A stretch of DNA of 64,000 nucleotides from Ectopseudomonas composti (GCF_900115475.1 NZ_FOWP01000007.1:1-64000); one strand, 5' to 3'; positions 47,003 to 56,732 are shown, counted from the stretch's first letter. Notes: generated by a model not told the origin, from the letters alone. Numbers and translations: made by a program.

Positions 47003-47074
47003 AGAGCCGCAGGCACACGGGCCTACATCCGTACGCGATCTACTGCCTCCGGATTATTCGAACGAGCCCACGCC

Positions 47075-48457
47075 ATGAGCCCACCACTGAAACTCGCCCT
47101 GGTCGGCCACACCAATGTCGGCAAGACCTCGCTGCTGCGCACTCTGACTCGCGACATCGACTTCGGCGAAGTCTCGCCCCGCGCCAGCACCACGCGCCAT
47201 GTCGAAGGCGCACGCCTGTCGGTGGATGGCCAGGCGCTGCTGGAGCTGTACGACACCCCCGGCCTCGAAGACGCCATCGCCCTGCTCGATTACCTGGAGC
47301 GCCTCGACCGCCCCGGCGAGCGCCTGGACGGCCCGGCCCGCCTGAGCCGTTTTCTCGAAGGCAGCGAAGCGCGCCAGCGCTACGAACAGGAAGCCAAGGT
47401 GCTGCGTCAACTACTGGCCTCAGACGCCGGCCTCTATGTGATCGACGTACGCGAGCCGGTGCTGGCCAAGTACCGCGATGAACTCGCGGTGCTCACCATG
47501 TGCGGCCGACCGCTGCTGCCCGTGCTCAACTTCGTCGCCAGCGCCAACCATCGCGAAACGGAGTGGCGCGAAGCACTGGCCCGCCTCGGTCTGCATGCCC
47601 TGGTGGCCTTCGACAGCGTGGCGCCGCCTGCGGATGGCGAACGTCGTCTGTACGAAAGCCTGGCCCTGCTGCTGGAGCGTTCGCGCCCGCAACTGCAACG
47701 ACTGATCGAGGATCACGAAGCCCAGCGCCAGGTCCGGCGCCAGGCCGGCAATCGGCTGATCGCCGAATTGCTGATCGACTGCGCCGCCTGCCGCCGCAGC
47801 GTCGCCGCCCAGCCGGTGCTGGAACAGGGCGCCATCACCGAGCTGCGCACGGCCATTCGCCAGCGCGAGCAGCGCTGTGTCGACGCCCTGCTGCGCCTGT
47901 ACGCCTTCCGCAGCGGCGATGCCAAAGCGGCCGATCTGCCACTGCTCGATGGGCGCTGGGGCGACGACCTGTTCAACCCGGAAACGCTCAAGCAACTCGG
48001 CATCAAGGTCGGCGGCGGCATGGCGGCTGGTGCTGCTACCGGTGTCGGCGTCGACCTGCTGGTCGGCGGCATCACCCTGGGCGCCGCCGCTGCGCTGGGC
48101 GCAGTGATCGGCGGCAGTGCGCAGACCCTGCGCAACTACGGAGAACGACTGAAGGGAAAACTGAAGGGCCAGCGCGAGCTGACCGTCGACGACGCCGTGC
48201 TGCGCCTGCTCGCCCTACGCCAGCAGCAATTGCTGGCCGCCCTGGACGTACGCGGCCACGCCGCGATGGACGCCATCACCCTCAACGCGCCGCAGGAAAC
48301 CCTGTGGCGCAAGGGCAAGCTACCCGCCCCGCTGAACGTGGCACGCGCTCACCCGCAATGGTCGTCACTGAATCCAGGCGCACGCCTGGAAGAAGCCGAG
48401 CGCACCGAGCAGATAGAGCGCCTGAGCAGCGACTTCTCCGTGCAACCGGTGGGCTAA
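47075..48457 (+). CDS. GTPase with DUF3482 domain
   Basis: A 460-residue GTPase. The P loop is GHTNVGKTS near residue 11, G3 is YDTPGLED near residue 62, and the G4 region reads NFVASANH in place of NKxD. A Gly/Ala-rich hydrophobic stretch (about 312-347) could enter a membrane. The stop codon TAA at 48455 lies inside a REP palindrome. It forms a pair with the upstream DUF2868 membrane protein; together they may act in envelope or trafficking functions, which is inference. Confidence 0.88.
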   Translation: MSPPLKLALVGHTNVGKTSLLRTLTRDIDFGEVSPRASTTRHVEGARLSVDGQALLELYDTPGLEDAIALLDYLERLDRPGERLDGPARLSRFLEGSEARQRYEQEAKVLRQLLASDAGLYVIDVREPVLAKYRDELAVLTMCGRPLLPVLNFVASANHRETEWREALARLGLHALVAFDSVAPPADGERRLYESLALLLERSRPQLQRLIEDHEAQRQVRRQAGNRLIAELLIDCAACRRSVAAQPVLEQGAITELRTAIRQREQRCVDALLRLYAFRSGDAKAADLPLLDGRWGDDLFNPETLKQLGIKVGGGMAAGAATGVGVDLLVGGITLGAAAALGAVIGGSAQTLRNYGERLKGKLKGQRELTVDDAVLRLLALRQQQLLAALDVRGHAAMDAITLNAPQETLWRKGKLPAPLNVARAHPQWSSLNPGARLEEAERTEQIERLSSDFSVQPVG

Positions 48458-48511
48458 AGCCCACCCTACATACCCCGGCCCTACACCCCGTAGGGTGGGC
48501 TTCAGCCCACC
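48448..48511. repeat. Two inverted REP palindromes downstream of the RAYT gene
   Basis: GGTGGGCTAAAGCCCACC followed by CTAC (48448-48469) and the opposite orientation GTAGGGTGGGCTTCAGCCCA plus CC (48490-48511) form a head-to-head pair. The first contains the stop codon of the GTPase gene. Confidence 0.85.
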
Positions 48512-48555
48512 AACGCCCGCCCTCCATCAACCGCCCTTGATCGAACCCGCCACAA

Positions 48556-49083
48556 CTACTCCCCAAACTCTCCATCACCATCATCCTGCCCACCCCAATC
48601 TACCGGCAGGAGTCCGCGCGCGGCATAACGGTGGAAGCTTGAATAAGGCCAATCGCCAACCTGACTCACCAGGCCGTGTTTTACCGGGTTGAAATGGATG
48701 TAATCGACATGCCGTGCAAGGTCACTCTCATCACGGATGCGGTGCTCCCAGAAGCGCCTCTGCCAGATGCCTTTCTCACGCTTTCTAACTTTGCTGGCGC
48801 TGACGGTAGCCATGGTGGATAGCGCCCGAGAAAACTGGCTTTTGATCAATGCCCAACGCCGGGAATAGTCGTGATCATCCTCAGGCAGCTCCCATACTGC
48901 ATGCAGGTGATCGGGCAAGACGCAGATGGCAATGGTCTTGAAAGGCATACGTTTGCTCGCCTCGACGTAGACCTGACGCAACAGCGCAATTTCGTCCATC
49001 AGCAAACAGGATCGACGATCAGCGAGAGTGACCGTGAAGAAGTAGGTAGCACCGGAAATCCGTTCGCGGCGATAGGTCGACAT
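48556..49083 (-). CDS. REP-associated tyrosine transposase (RAYT)
   Basis: A 175-residue Y1 transposase of the IS200/IS605-related TnpA-REP group. The HUH-type motif is LPDHLHAVW near residue 56 (the H-x-H pair), and the family blocks RRFWEHRIRDESDLARHVDYI and FNPVKHGLV follow. The catalytic Tyr is expected in HVDYIHFNPVKHG. AAAGGA sits 6 bases upstream of ATG 49083. It is flanked on both sides by REP palindromes of one family, as expected for RAYT genes, which are single-copy and are thought to mobilise REPs rather than themselves. Confidence 0.92.
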   Translation of the reverse strand: MSTYRRERISGATYFFTVTLADRRSCLLMDEIALLRQVYVEASKRMPFKTIAICVLPDHLHAVWELPEDDHDYSRRWALIKSQFSRALSTMATVSASKVRKREKGIWQRRFWEHRIRDESDLARHVDYIHFNPVKHGLVSQVGDWPYSSFHRYAARGLLPVDWGGQDDGDGEFGE

Positions 49084-49137
49084 GGGCAATCCTTTGCCTG
49101 GTATGTGTCGGTGAAGGGGCCGACGGCATGGTGAATC

Positions 49138-49159
49138 GGTGGGCTAAAGCCCACCCTAC
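49138..49159. repeat. REP palindrome upstream of the RAYT gene
   Basis: GGTGGGCTAAAGCCCACC followed by CTAC, identical over 22 bases and in the same orientation to the copy at 48448-48469. Together they bracket the RAYT gene. Confidence 0.88.
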
Positions 49160-49183
49160 AGCGGAGCGCCACTCACTTCTATC

Positions 49184-49978
49184 TCAGACGGCCACCGGCG
49201 CCTTGATATGCGGGTGCGCTTCGTAACCGACCAGCTCGAAGTCCTCGAATTTGAAGGCCAGCAGGTCCTTCACTTCAGGGTTGAGCTTCATGGTCGGCAG
49301 CGGCAACGGCTGGCGGGTCAGTTGCAGGTCGGTCTGCTCGATGTGGTTGGCGTACAGGTGGCAATCGCCGCCGGTCCAGATGAACTCACCCGGCTGCAGA
49401 CCGCAGACCTGCGCCACCATCAGCGTCAGCAGTGCATAGCTGGCGATGTTGAAGGGCACGCCGAGGAAGATGTCCGCCGAGCGCTGATACAGCTGGCAGC
49501 TGAGCTTGCCGTCGGCGACGTAGAACTGGAAAAGCGCATGGCACGGCGGCAGCGCCATCTGCTCGACCAGCGCCGGGTTCCAGGCCGAGACGATCAGGCG
49601 GCGCGAGTCCGGGTTCTTCTTGATCATCTCGATCAGCTTGGCGATCTGGTCGATGGACTCGCCATTGGGTGCCGGCCAGCTGCGCCACTGGTAGCCGTAC
49701 ACCGGGCCAAGGTTGCCGTTCTCGTCGGCCCACTCGTCCCAGATGCTGACGCCGTTGTCCTTGAGGTACTTGATGTTGGTGTCACCCTGCAGGAACCACA
49801 GCAGCTCGTGGATGATCGAGCGCAGGTGGCACTTCTTGGTGGTGACGATGGGGAAGCCATCGGCCAGGTCGAAGCGCATCTGGTAGCCGAACACGCTGTA
49901 GGTGCCGGTGCCGGTGCGGTCTTCCTTGAAGGTGCCGTGCTCACGCACGTGGCGCATCAGGTCGAGGTACTGTTTCAT
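49184..49978 (-). CDS. thyA: Thymidylate synthase ThyA
   Basis: The 264-residue enzyme methylates dUMP to dTMP using methylene-tetrahydrofolate. The catalytic Cys lies in [12 protein letters not shown], and [20 protein letters not shown] and [12 protein letters not shown] are family blocks. The N-terminal [15 protein letters not shown] is the standard start. It overlaps the lgt stop as ATGA. Operon order lgt-thyA is common in gammaproteobacteria. Confidence 0.97.
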   Translation of the reverse strand: MKQYLDLMRHVREHGTFKEDRTGTGTYSVFGYQMRFDLADGFPIVTTKKCHLRSIIHELLWFLQGDTNIKYLKDNGVSIWDEWADENGNLGPVYGYQWRSWPAPNGESIDQIAKLIEMIKKNPDSRRLIVSAWNPALVEQMALPPCHALFQFYVADGKLSCQLYQRSADIFLGVPFNIASYALLTLMVAQVCGLQPGEFIWTGGDCHLYANHIEQTDLQLTRQPLPLPTMKLNPEVKDLLAFKFEDFELVGYEAHPHIKAPVAV

Positions 49979-50778
49979 GGCGCGACTCCCTGGGCAGCCT
50001 GACGTTTGTAGGCATAGGCGATCAGGCCGAGGCCAGCGAGAATCATCGGTATGCAGAGCACCTGGCCCATGGTCAGCCAGCCCCAGGCCAGGTAGCCGAG
50101 CTGGGCGTCCGGCACGCGGACGAATTCGACGATGAAGCGGAAGATGCCGTAGCACACGGCGAACATGCCGGACACGGCCATGGTCGGCCGCGGCTTGCGC
50201 GAGTAGAACCAGAGGATGGTGAACAGCGCCACGCCTTCCAGAGCGAACTGGTACAGCTGCGACGGATGACGCGCCAGTTGCTGCGGGTCGGTGGGGAAGA
50301 TCATCGCCCAGGGCACGTCGGTGGCCTTGCCCCACAATTCGGCATTGATGAAGTTGCCGATACGCCCGGCGCCCAGACCGATCGGCACCAGCGGCGCGAT
50401 GAAGTCCATCAGCTCGAAGAAACTCTTGCCGTTGCGCTTGCCGAACCACCAGGTCGCCAGCATCACCCCGATCAGGCCGCCGTGGAAGGACATGCCGCCC
50501 TCCCAAACCCGCAGGATCTTCGCCGGATCGGCGATGTACGCAGACAGATCGTAGAACAACACATAGCCCAGGCGCCCGCCGAGAATCACCCCCATGGCCA
50601 CCCAGAACACCAGGTCGGACAGCTTGTCCTTGGTCCAGGTCGCGTCGAAACGCTCCAGCCGGCGCGAGGCCAACAGCCACGCACCACCGATACCGACCAA
50701 GTACATCAGGCCGTACCAATGGATTTTCAGGGGACCGAGGGCGATGGCCACCGGGTCGATCTGCGGATAAGGCAGCAT
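49975..50778 (-). CDS. lgt: Prolipoprotein diacylglyceryl transferase Lgt
   Basis: A 267-residue membrane enzyme that transfers a diacylglyceryl group to the lipobox cysteine, the first step of lipoprotein maturation. It has about seven membrane helices. The signature [17 protein letters not shown] lies near residue 138, with [11 protein letters not shown] upstream. AAGGAG sits 7 bases before the ATG. It follows the TauE/SafE gene by 10 bases and overlaps thyA. Confidence 0.96.
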   Translation of the reverse strand: MLPYPQIDPVAIALGPLKIHWYGLMYLVGIGGAWLLASRRLERFDATWTKDKLSDLVFWVAMGVILGGRLGYVLFYDLSAYIADPAKILRVWEGGMSFHGGLIGVMLATWWFGKRNGKSFFELMDFIAPLVPIGLGAGRIGNFINAELWGKATDVPWAMIFPTDPQQLARHPSQLYQFALEGVALFTILWFYSRKPRPTMAVSGMFAVCYGIFRFIVEFVRVPDAQLGYLAWGWLTMGQVLCIPMILAGLGLIAYAYKRQAAQGVAP

Positions 50779-50788
50779 CCAGGACTCC

Positions 50789-51571
50789 TTAAATGAAAAA
50801 ACTCAGGCCCACGCTGAACAGCAGCAGGGCGAACAGACGCTTGAGCAACAGTGGCGACAGGCGATGGGCCAGGCGCGCACCAAAACGGGCAAAGAACATG
50901 CTGGTCGTGGCTATTCCCAGCAATGCCGGGAGATACACGAAACCGACGCTCCATGGCGGCAGATTCGGGTTCCCCCAGCCGGTGAACATGAAACTCAAAG
51001 CACCGGCGATGGCGATCGGCAAACCACAAGCTGCCGAGGTTGCCACCGCCTGCTGGATCGGCACGCTGCGCCAGACCAGAAAGGGCACGGTCAACGAGCC
51101 ACCGCCAATCCCGAAGATCGCCGAGGCCCAACCGATCACCCCGCCGGCTACCGTCAGTGTCGGCTTGCCTGGGACACCGCGGCTGGCCTTGGGTTTCAGG
51201 TCCAGCGACAACTGCGCCGCCACGACGATGGCGAAGGTGCCGATGATCTTCTGCAGCAACGGCCCCTGGATCAGCGCCGCCGTCATCGCCCCTAGCGCCG
51301 CACCGAGCAGGATACCCAGGGTCAGCCAGCGAAACAGCGGCCAACGTACCGCGCCCTTGCGATGATGTTCGAGCAGCGAATTGATCGAGGTAAAAACGAT
51401 GGTCGCCAGAGAAGTGCCCACGGCCAGATGGGTGAGTACCTCCGCCGCCATACCCTGGGAGGTGAAGCTCAACACCAGCACTGGCACGATGATCAGGCCG
51501 CCACCCACGCCGAACAGGCCCGCCAGCACACCGGCAGCAGACCCCAGCACCAGGTAGAGCAGCAGTTCCAT
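50789..51571 (-). CDS. TauE/SafE-family sulfite exporter-like protein
   Basis: A 260-residue membrane protein with seven to eight helices. [14 protein letters not shown] near residue 21 and the second repeat [14 protein letters not shown] near residue 160 are the paired family motifs. Members export sulfite or other organic anions. I started at [12 protein letters not shown], with a strong hydrophobic first helix. It heads a possible TauE-lgt-thyA operon. Confidence 0.9.
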   Translation of the reverse strand: MELLLYLVLGSAAGVLAGLFGVGGGLIIVPVLVLSFTSQGMAAEVLTHLAVGTSLATIVFTSINSLLEHHRKGAVRWPLFRWLTLGILLGAALGAMTAALIQGPLLQKIIGTFAIVVAAQLSLDLKPKASRGVPGKPTLTVAGGVIGWASAIFGIGGGSLTVPFLVWRSVPIQQAVATSAACGLPIAIAGALSFMFTGWGNPNLPPWSVGFVYLPALLGIATTSMFFARFGARLAHRLSPLLLKRLFALLLFSVGLSFFI

Positions 51572-51699
51572 CGGCACCCCCAAAAACAAAGCGGCATGGT
51601 AGCGGAAATGCCCCCTCAACGGCATACGGATCGACGGAACGGTTGCCGCACCGGGCTCAGCTCGCTAGCCTGCCAGACTTCACTATCGGAGGAATCCGC

Positions 51700-52443
51700 A
51701 TGTGCCTGATCGTCTTCGCCTGGCAGCCCGAAAAACCAACGGTGCTGCGCCTGGCGGCCAATCGCGACGAGTTCTACGCGCGTCCCAGCGCCGCACTTGG
51801 TGAATGGCAGGATGCTCCCGGCGTGTTCGCCGGCCGCGACCTGCAGGCCGGCGGCACCTGGCTCGGCGTTACCGCGCAAGGCCGCTTCGCGGCACTGACC
51901 AACATCCGCGACCCCAGGCAGAAAGCCGGCCCCCGTTCACGCGGCGCGTTGACGGTTGACTACCTGCTGGGCCAGGAGTCGGCACCGGCCTATCTCGACA
52001 GGATCATGCGCGACGCTGCCGAGCATGCCGGCTTCAACCTGCTGCTCGGCGACCGCCATCAGATCTGGCATTTCAACTCTCAGGAAGGGCGGCCTCGGCG
52101 ACTGGAGAGCGGCATCTACGGCATGTCCAACGCCAACCTCGACACGCCCTGGCCGAAGCTGCTGCGCACCAGGAGCGCCCTGAGCGACAGCATCGATGGC
52201 GAAGATGAGGATTTGCTTGCGCTGCTGACCGACCGCAACCAACCGGCCGATCACCTGCTGCCAGACACCGGCGTGGGGCTGGCGACGGAGCGCCTGCTAG
52301 CGACTGCCTTCATCGCCAGCGAGACCTATGGCACCCGCGCCAGCACGGTGCTGAACCTTGGCAGAGATGGGGCCTGGAACATCACCGAGCGCAGTTTCGG
52401 CCCGCATGGTGCCCTGTTGGGCGAGGTCACCTTGCGCGGGTAG
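51700..52443 (+). CDS. NRDE-family protein
   Basis: A 247-residue protein of the NRDE (TANGO2-like) family. The name-giving motif is ANRDEFYARPS near residue 19, after MCLIVFAWQP; the initial Cys2 is conserved. GGTWLGVTAQGRFAALTN near residue 51 is a second block. Function in bacteria is unknown. GGAGGA lies 8-13 bases upstream of the ATG. It diverges from the TauE gene. Confidence 0.9.
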   Translation: MCLIVFAWQPEKPTVLRLAANRDEFYARPSAALGEWQDAPGVFAGRDLQAGGTWLGVTAQGRFAALTNIRDPRQKAGPRSRGALTVDYLLGQESAPAYLDRIMRDAAEHAGFNLLLGDRHQIWHFNSQEGRPRRLESGIYGMSNANLDTPWPKLLRTRSALSDSIDGEDEDLLALLTDRNQPADHLLPDTGVGLATERLLATAFIASETYGTRASTVLNLGRDGAWNITERSFGPHGALLGEVTLRG

Positions 52444-52470
52444 CCCGCGAATCTTGGCGGCGCAAAAGCT

Positions 52471-52494
52471 TCGCGAGCAGAGCTCGCTCCTACA
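52471..52494. repeat. REP-like palindrome, CTCCTACA family
   Basis: TCGCGAGCAGAGCTCGCTCC plus TACA lies between the NRDE gene and ptsP, which converge. Confidence 0.6.
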
Positions 52495-52500
52495 GGTGAA

Positions 52501-54780
52501 TCAGGCCTGGATATTGGACGCCGGGTTGATCACCCGGCCGAGGCCCAGGTTGCGCAATGCAAGGTGCAGGGTGCTGTAGATCAGGTGCGGGTTGTCCATG
52601 GTCAGCACCTGGCCGAGCAGTTCCTTGGCCTTGCTCTGGGTAACCTGACGCAGCAGCCATTTCACCTTGGGCAGGTTGGTGGCGTTCATCGACAGCGAGT
52701 CGAAGCCCATCGCCAGCAGCAACACGGCCGCCGCCGGATCACCCGCCATCTCTCCGCAGATGCTCACCGGCTTGCCTTCGAGATGCGCGTCGTTGACCAC
52801 CTTCTGCAACGCCTGCAGCACTGCCGGGTGGAGGAAGTCGTAGAGATCGGCCACGCGCGGGTTGTTGCGGTCGACCGCCAGCAAGTACTGGGTCAGGTCG
52901 TTGGAACCGACCGAGAGAAAGTCCACCTGGCGTGCCAGTTCGCGGGTCTGATAAACCGCTGCTGGGATCTCGATCATCACGCCGATCGGCGGCAACGGCA
53001 CGTCGGTGCCTTCGTCACGCACCTCGCCCCAGGCACGGTGGATCAGGTGCAGCGCCTCTTCCAGCTCCTGCGTACCGGAAATCATCGGCAGCAGGATACG
53101 CAGGTTGTTCAGCCCTTCGCTGGCCTTGAGCATGGCACGGGTCTGGACCAGGAAGATTTCCGGGTGATCCAGGGTCACGCGAATGCCGCGCCAGCCAAGG
53201 AAGGGGTTCTCTTCCTTGATCGGGAAGTAGGACAGCGACTTGTCGCCACCGATATCCAGGGTGCGCATGGTCACCGGCAACGGATGGAAGGCCTGCAGTT
53301 GCTCGCGGTAAGTGGCGAGCTGTTCCTTCTCGCTGGGGAAGCGCTCGTTGATCATGAACGGCACTTCGGTGCGGTACAGGCCAACGCCCTCGGCGCCACG
53401 CTGCTGAGCGCGAGCCACGTCAGCCAAAAGACCGGTGTTGACCCACAACGGCATGCGGTGGCCGTCGAGGGTCTCGCACGGCAACGCACGCAGGGCGTCG
53501 AGGCCTTCGGTGAGCTGGCGCTCCTCCTCGACCACCTCGGCGTACTGCTTGCTCAGCAGATCACTGGGGTTGGTGAAGACTTCGCCATGGTAGCCATCGA
53601 CGATCAGCTTGATGCCATCGATCTTCGAGTACGGCAGATCGACCACGCCCATGACCGTAGGAATGCCCATGGCACGCGCGAAGATGGCGACATGGGAGTT
53701 ACCCGAACCCGTCACCGAAATCAGGCCGAGCAGCTTGCCTTCCGGCACCTCGCCGAGCATCGCCGGCGACAGCTCCTCGCTGACCAGAATGGTGTTGTCC
53801 GGGTAGACCAGCGAGGTCTTGCGTTCTTCCTGCAGGTAGGCGAGCAGGCGCCGGCCGAGGTCGCGCACATCAGAGGCACGCTCGCGCAGGTAAGCGTCAT
53901 CCATCAGTTCGAAACGATTGACGTGGTCGAGCACCACCTGGCGCAAGGCGCCCTGCGCCCACTGGCCGGTGCGGATGACCTTGCGCACCTCGTTACCCAG
54001 CGCGGCATCTTCGAGCATCATCAGGTAGACGTCGAACAGCGCGCGCTCTTCCTTGCGCAGTTGGGTGGCGAGCTTCTCGGACAGCTCCTGCATGTCCTCG
54101 CGTACCCAGCCGAGCGCCTTGTCGAACAGTTCCAGTTCTGCAGCGATGTCATCCACGCTACGGTCTGGCACCACATTCAGATCAGCCGGGGGCAGCACCA
54201 CGACAGCGGTACCGACCGCTGCCCCCGGTGCACCCGGCACGCCGACGAACTTGGCCTCCTGCACGCCCTTGCCTTGGCGACCGAGACCACGAATCGAGCC
54301 AGTGGCCTCGGCATGGGCGATAACGCCGGCGAGCTGCGCACTCATGGTGACCAGGAAGGCTTCTTCGCCTTCGTCGAACTGGCGGCGCTCCTTCTGCTGC
54401 ACGACCAGAACGCCCATCACGCGACGGTGGTGGATGATCGGTGCACCGAGGAAGGAGGCGTAGCGCTCTTCGCCGGTCTCGGCGAAGTAGCGGTAGCGGG
54501 GGTGACTGGCGGCGTCTTCGAGGTTCAGCGGCTCTTCGCGGCTACCGACCAGGCCGACCAGACCTTCGCTGGGGGCCATGCTGACCTTGCCGATGGAGCG
54601 TTTGTTGAGGCCGTCGGTGGCCATCAGCACGAAACGGTTGCTTTCCGGGTCGAGCAGGTAGACCGAGCAGACCTGGCTGCCCATGGCTTCCTTGACGCGC
54701 TGCACAATGATCGACAGCGCCGCCTTGAGATCCTTGGCGGCGTTTACTTCCTGGACGATCTTGCGCAGCGTATTGAGCAT
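52501..54780 (-). CDS. ptsP: Nitrogen-PTS phosphoenolpyruvate phosphotransferase PtsP (EI-Ntr)
   Basis: A 759-residue enzyme I of the nitrogen phosphotransfer system. An N-terminal GAF domain (about 1-160) precedes the HPr-binding and phosphohistidine domain, with the active His in GSGNSHVAIFARAMG near residue 356. A PEP-binding barrel follows, with FLSVGSNDLTQYLLAVDRNN and the catalytic Cys in VSICGEMAGDP. It passes phosphate to NPr and EIIA-Ntr to regulate nitrogen, potassium and virulence traits. It lies 18 bases after rppH, an order kept in many gammaproteobacteria. Confidence 0.96.
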   Translation of the reverse strand: MLNTLRKIVQEVNAAKDLKAALSIIVQRVKEAMGSQVCSVYLLDPESNRFVLMATDGLNKRSIGKVSMAPSEGLVGLVGSREEPLNLEDAASHPRYRYFAETGEERYASFLGAPIIHHRRVMGVLVVQQKERRQFDEGEEAFLVTMSAQLAGVIAHAEATGSIRGLGRQGKGVQEAKFVGVPGAPGAAVGTAVVVLPPADLNVVPDRSVDDIAAELELFDKALGWVREDMQELSEKLATQLRKEERALFDVYLMMLEDAALGNEVRKVIRTGQWAQGALRQVVLDHVNRFELMDDAYLRERASDVRDLGRRLLAYLQEERKTSLVYPDNTILVSEELSPAMLGEVPEGKLLGLISVTGSGNSHVAIFARAMGIPTVMGVVDLPYSKIDGIKLIVDGYHGEVFTNPSDLLSKQYAEVVEEERQLTEGLDALRALPCETLDGHRMPLWVNTGLLADVARAQQRGAEGVGLYRTEVPFMINERFPSEKEQLATYREQLQAFHPLPVTMRTLDIGGDKSLSYFPIKEENPFLGWRGIRVTLDHPEIFLVQTRAMLKASEGLNNLRILLPMISGTQELEEALHLIHRAWGEVRDEGTDVPLPPIGVMIEIPAAVYQTRELARQVDFLSVGSNDLTQYLLAVDRNNPRVADLYDFLHPAVLQALQKVVNDAHLEGKPVSICGEMAGDPAAAVLLLAMGFDSLSMNATNLPKVKWLLRQVTQSKAKELLGQVLTMDNPHLIYSTLHLALRNLGLGRVINPASNIQA

Positions 54781-54798
54781 GCTCGATTGGGGTCCGTA

Positions 54799-55278
54799 TC
54801 AGTCGCGCACTAAAAGGCGCGGGGCGAGTTCCTTGAGCGCGCGGCGATAGACCTCGCGCTTGAATGTGACCACCTGGCCCAGCGGGTACCAGTAGCTGAC
54901 CCAGCGCCAGCCATCGAACTCGGGCTTGCCGGTCAGGTCCATGCGCACACGCTCTTCTGCTCCGGTCAGACGCAGCAGAAACCACTTCTGTTTCTGCCCG
55001 ATGCACAGCGGCTGGCTGTGCGTGCGCACCAGACGCTGAGGCAGACGATAACGCAACCAGCCTCGGGTGCAGGCGAGGATATTCACATCCTGCTCTTCGA
55101 GCCCGACCTCTTCATTCAGTTCACGGTAAAGCGCCTCTTCCGGCGATTCACGATCATTGATGCCGCCCTGGGGAAACTGCCACGCATCCTGGTTGATACG
55201 CCTGGCCCAGAGCACCTGGCCGACATCATTGGTCAGGATGATGCCGACATTCGGGCGAAAACCATCAGAATCGATCAC
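54799..55278 (-). CDS. rppH: RNA pyrophosphohydrolase RppH
   Basis: A 159-residue Nudix enzyme that converts 5'-triphosphate RNA ends to monophosphates and so starts mRNA decay. The Nudix box begins [20 protein letters not shown] near residue 37 and ends in VGL. The start is GTG ([12 protein letters not shown]), which is the common RppH N-terminus; the in-frame extension upstream is not conserved-looking. It forms an operon with ptsP. Confidence 0.95.
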   Translation of the reverse strand: MIDSDGFRPNVGIILTNDVGQVLWARRINQDAWQFPQGGINDRESPEEALYRELNEEVGLEEQDVNILACTRGWLRYRLPQRLVRTHSQPLCIGQKQKWFLLRLTGAEERVRMDLTGKPEFDGWRWVSYWYPLGQVVTFKREVYRRALKELAPRLLVRD

Positions 55279-55421
55279 GGCAAGCAACCTCGTACACGCA
55301 AGTTCCGGCATTGTTCCACAAAGCCGGCGCGAGCAGCAACGCGGGTTTAGGCGCAGTTTGAAAGCCCCAGCAAAGCGGCTATTCTGGCGCCCCTCCCCCT
55401 TTTGCAGACAGGTATAGAACC

Positions 55422-56075
55422 GTGCGCTTGGCCCTTTTCGATCTCGACAACACCCTGCTCGCTGGCGACAGCGATCACAGCTGGGGCGAATTCATCTGCC
55501 AGCGCGGCCTGGTCGATGCAGCCGAGTATCTGGCCCGCAACGACGCCTTCTATGCCGACTACTGCGCCGGCAAGCTGGACGTGGTGGCCTACCAGAACTT
55601 CAGCCAGGCCATTCTCGGCCGCACAGACATGGCGCAACTGGCGCAATGGCACCGCGAGTTCATGGCCGAAGTGATCGAGCCGATCATCCTGGCCAAGGGC
55701 GAAGCGCTGCTGGCCGAACACCGCGTTGCTGGCGACAAGCTGGTGATCATCACGGCCACCAACCGCTTCGTCACCGCGCCCATCGCCGAGCGCCTGGGCG
55801 TGGAAACGCTGATCGCCACCGAATGTGGCATGCAGGACGGCCGCTATACCGGGCAGATCACCGGCATACCGTGCTACCAGGGCGGCAAGGTGACCCGACT
55901 GAACGAATGGCTGGCAGAGACGGGGTACAACCTCGACGGCGCCTACTTCTATAGCGACTCGCGCAATGACCTGCCGCTGCTGGAGGCCGTGGCCAAACCG
56001 GTAGCGGTCGATCCGGATGACGTGCTGCGCGCCACCGCCACCGAGCGCGGCTGGCCGGTGATTTCGCTGCGCTGA
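55422..56075 (+). CDS. HAD-IB family phosphatase
   Basis: A 217-residue SerB-like HAD phosphatase. The nucleophile motif is [17 protein letters not shown] (Asp8), the Ser/Thr motif is IITATNRF, and the third motif is [16 protein letters not shown]. The start is a GTG with a weak AGG upstream. From memory, a P. aeruginosa protein at the same locus was reported to dephosphorylate histidinol phosphate; I cannot confirm that here. It diverges from rppH. Confidence 0.88.
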   Translation: MRLALFDLDNTLLAGDSDHSWGEFICQRGLVDAAEYLARNDAFYADYCAGKLDVVAYQNFSQAILGRTDMAQLAQWHREFMAEVIEPIILAKGEALLAEHRVAGDKLVIITATNRFVTAPIAERLGVETLIATECGMQDGRYTGQITGIPCYQGGKVTRLNEWLAETGYNLDGAYFYSDSRNDLPLLEAVAKPVAVDPDDVLRATATERGWPVISLR

Positions 56076-56081
56076 GATGAC

Positions 56082-56160
56082 GTAGGGTGCGCCGTGCGCA
56101 CCAGGGCCCACCTCGTCTATCGCCGGTGCGCACAGCCTGGGCGGCCCCGCGACACCCTAC
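56082..56160. repeat. GTAGGGTGCGCC-family element with altered right arm
   Basis: The left arm GTAGGGTGCGCCGTGCGCAC is intact. The right arm has CGGTGCGCAC and CACCCTAC, separated by about 20 bases of extra sequence. Confidence 0.65.
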
Positions 56161-56216
56161 GAAGGCTTGGCAGTCGAGATGCCTCGAATCACAGACCCTC
56201 TTCCCGCCTCTCGGGC

Positions 56217-56239
56217 ACCCTCTCCCGACGGGAGAGGGT
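56217..56239. repeat. CCCTCTCCC palindrome family, copy 3
   Basis: ACCCTCTCCC pairs with GGGAGAGGGT around GAC. It lies between the HAD gene and the converging DUF2269 gene. Confidence 0.65.
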
Positions 56240-56264
56240 CAGCAGAAGCCGCTCTGCGGCTGCT

Positions 56265-56705
56265 TTAAACCGGCTTGGCGCCCATCAACGCCATGATCGC
56301 GATCAGCAATACCAAAATCAGCCCGGCATAGATCAGACACAGGCGCTTCAGCGCTGTCGGTGCTGGCGTATCACCCAGCGCACGCCAGACCGCCAGGCGG
56401 CCAGCCAGCAGCAAACCCAGCAGCATCGTCAGCGCATAGAGAATGCTGCCCAGCAGCAGCCAGGTCTGCCCTAGCGGCCAGCCGGCGGTGTCCACCAGCC
56501 AGTAGCCGGTGATCGGCAGGCTCAGCGCCAGCACGGCGAATGCCGGGAAGCTGAACAGCAGGGTCACACGCAGCTTGCGCGCCAGCACAGCCGCATCGCC
56601 ACCACGCTGCGCCTTGAACAGCATGACGCCATGGGCGATCAAGCCGAGCAGCAGCAAAACGCCCGGGGCGCTGTGGAGAATACGGACCAGCAGATAGTGT
56701 TCCAT
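56265..56705 (-). CDS. DUF2269-type small membrane protein
   Basis: A 146-residue protein with four membrane helices (about 10-30, 46-68, 76-98 and 120-142). The N-terminal LHSAPGVLLLLGLIAHGV helix with two histidines resembles the DUF2269/CopD-like membrane group, some of which may bind haem. Function is unknown. It lies downstream of ilvA on the same strand but is separated by a palindromic repeat. Confidence 0.78.
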   Translation of the reverse strand: MEHYLLVRILHSAPGVLLLLGLIAHGVMLFKAQRGGDAAVLARKLRVTLLFSFPAFAVLALSLPITGYWLVDTAGWPLGQTWLLLGSILYALTMLLGLLLAGRLAVWRALGDTPAPTALKRLCLIYAGLILVLLIAIMALMGAKPV

Positions 56706-56732
56706 CGAGGCTTCCTTTTATTCGGCTACTAA

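Noticed and set aside
48448..49159. Possible CRISPR array from repeated 22-base units
   Set aside because: Only three copies, two orientations, uneven spacing, and a transposase gene between them; the units are REP palindromes.
52564..54813. 749-codon open frame on the plus strand
   Set aside because: It is the exact antisense of ptsP. High GC content leaves long shadow frames; its protein is His/Gln/Leu-rich with no domain, while the minus-strand frame is a full EI-Ntr.
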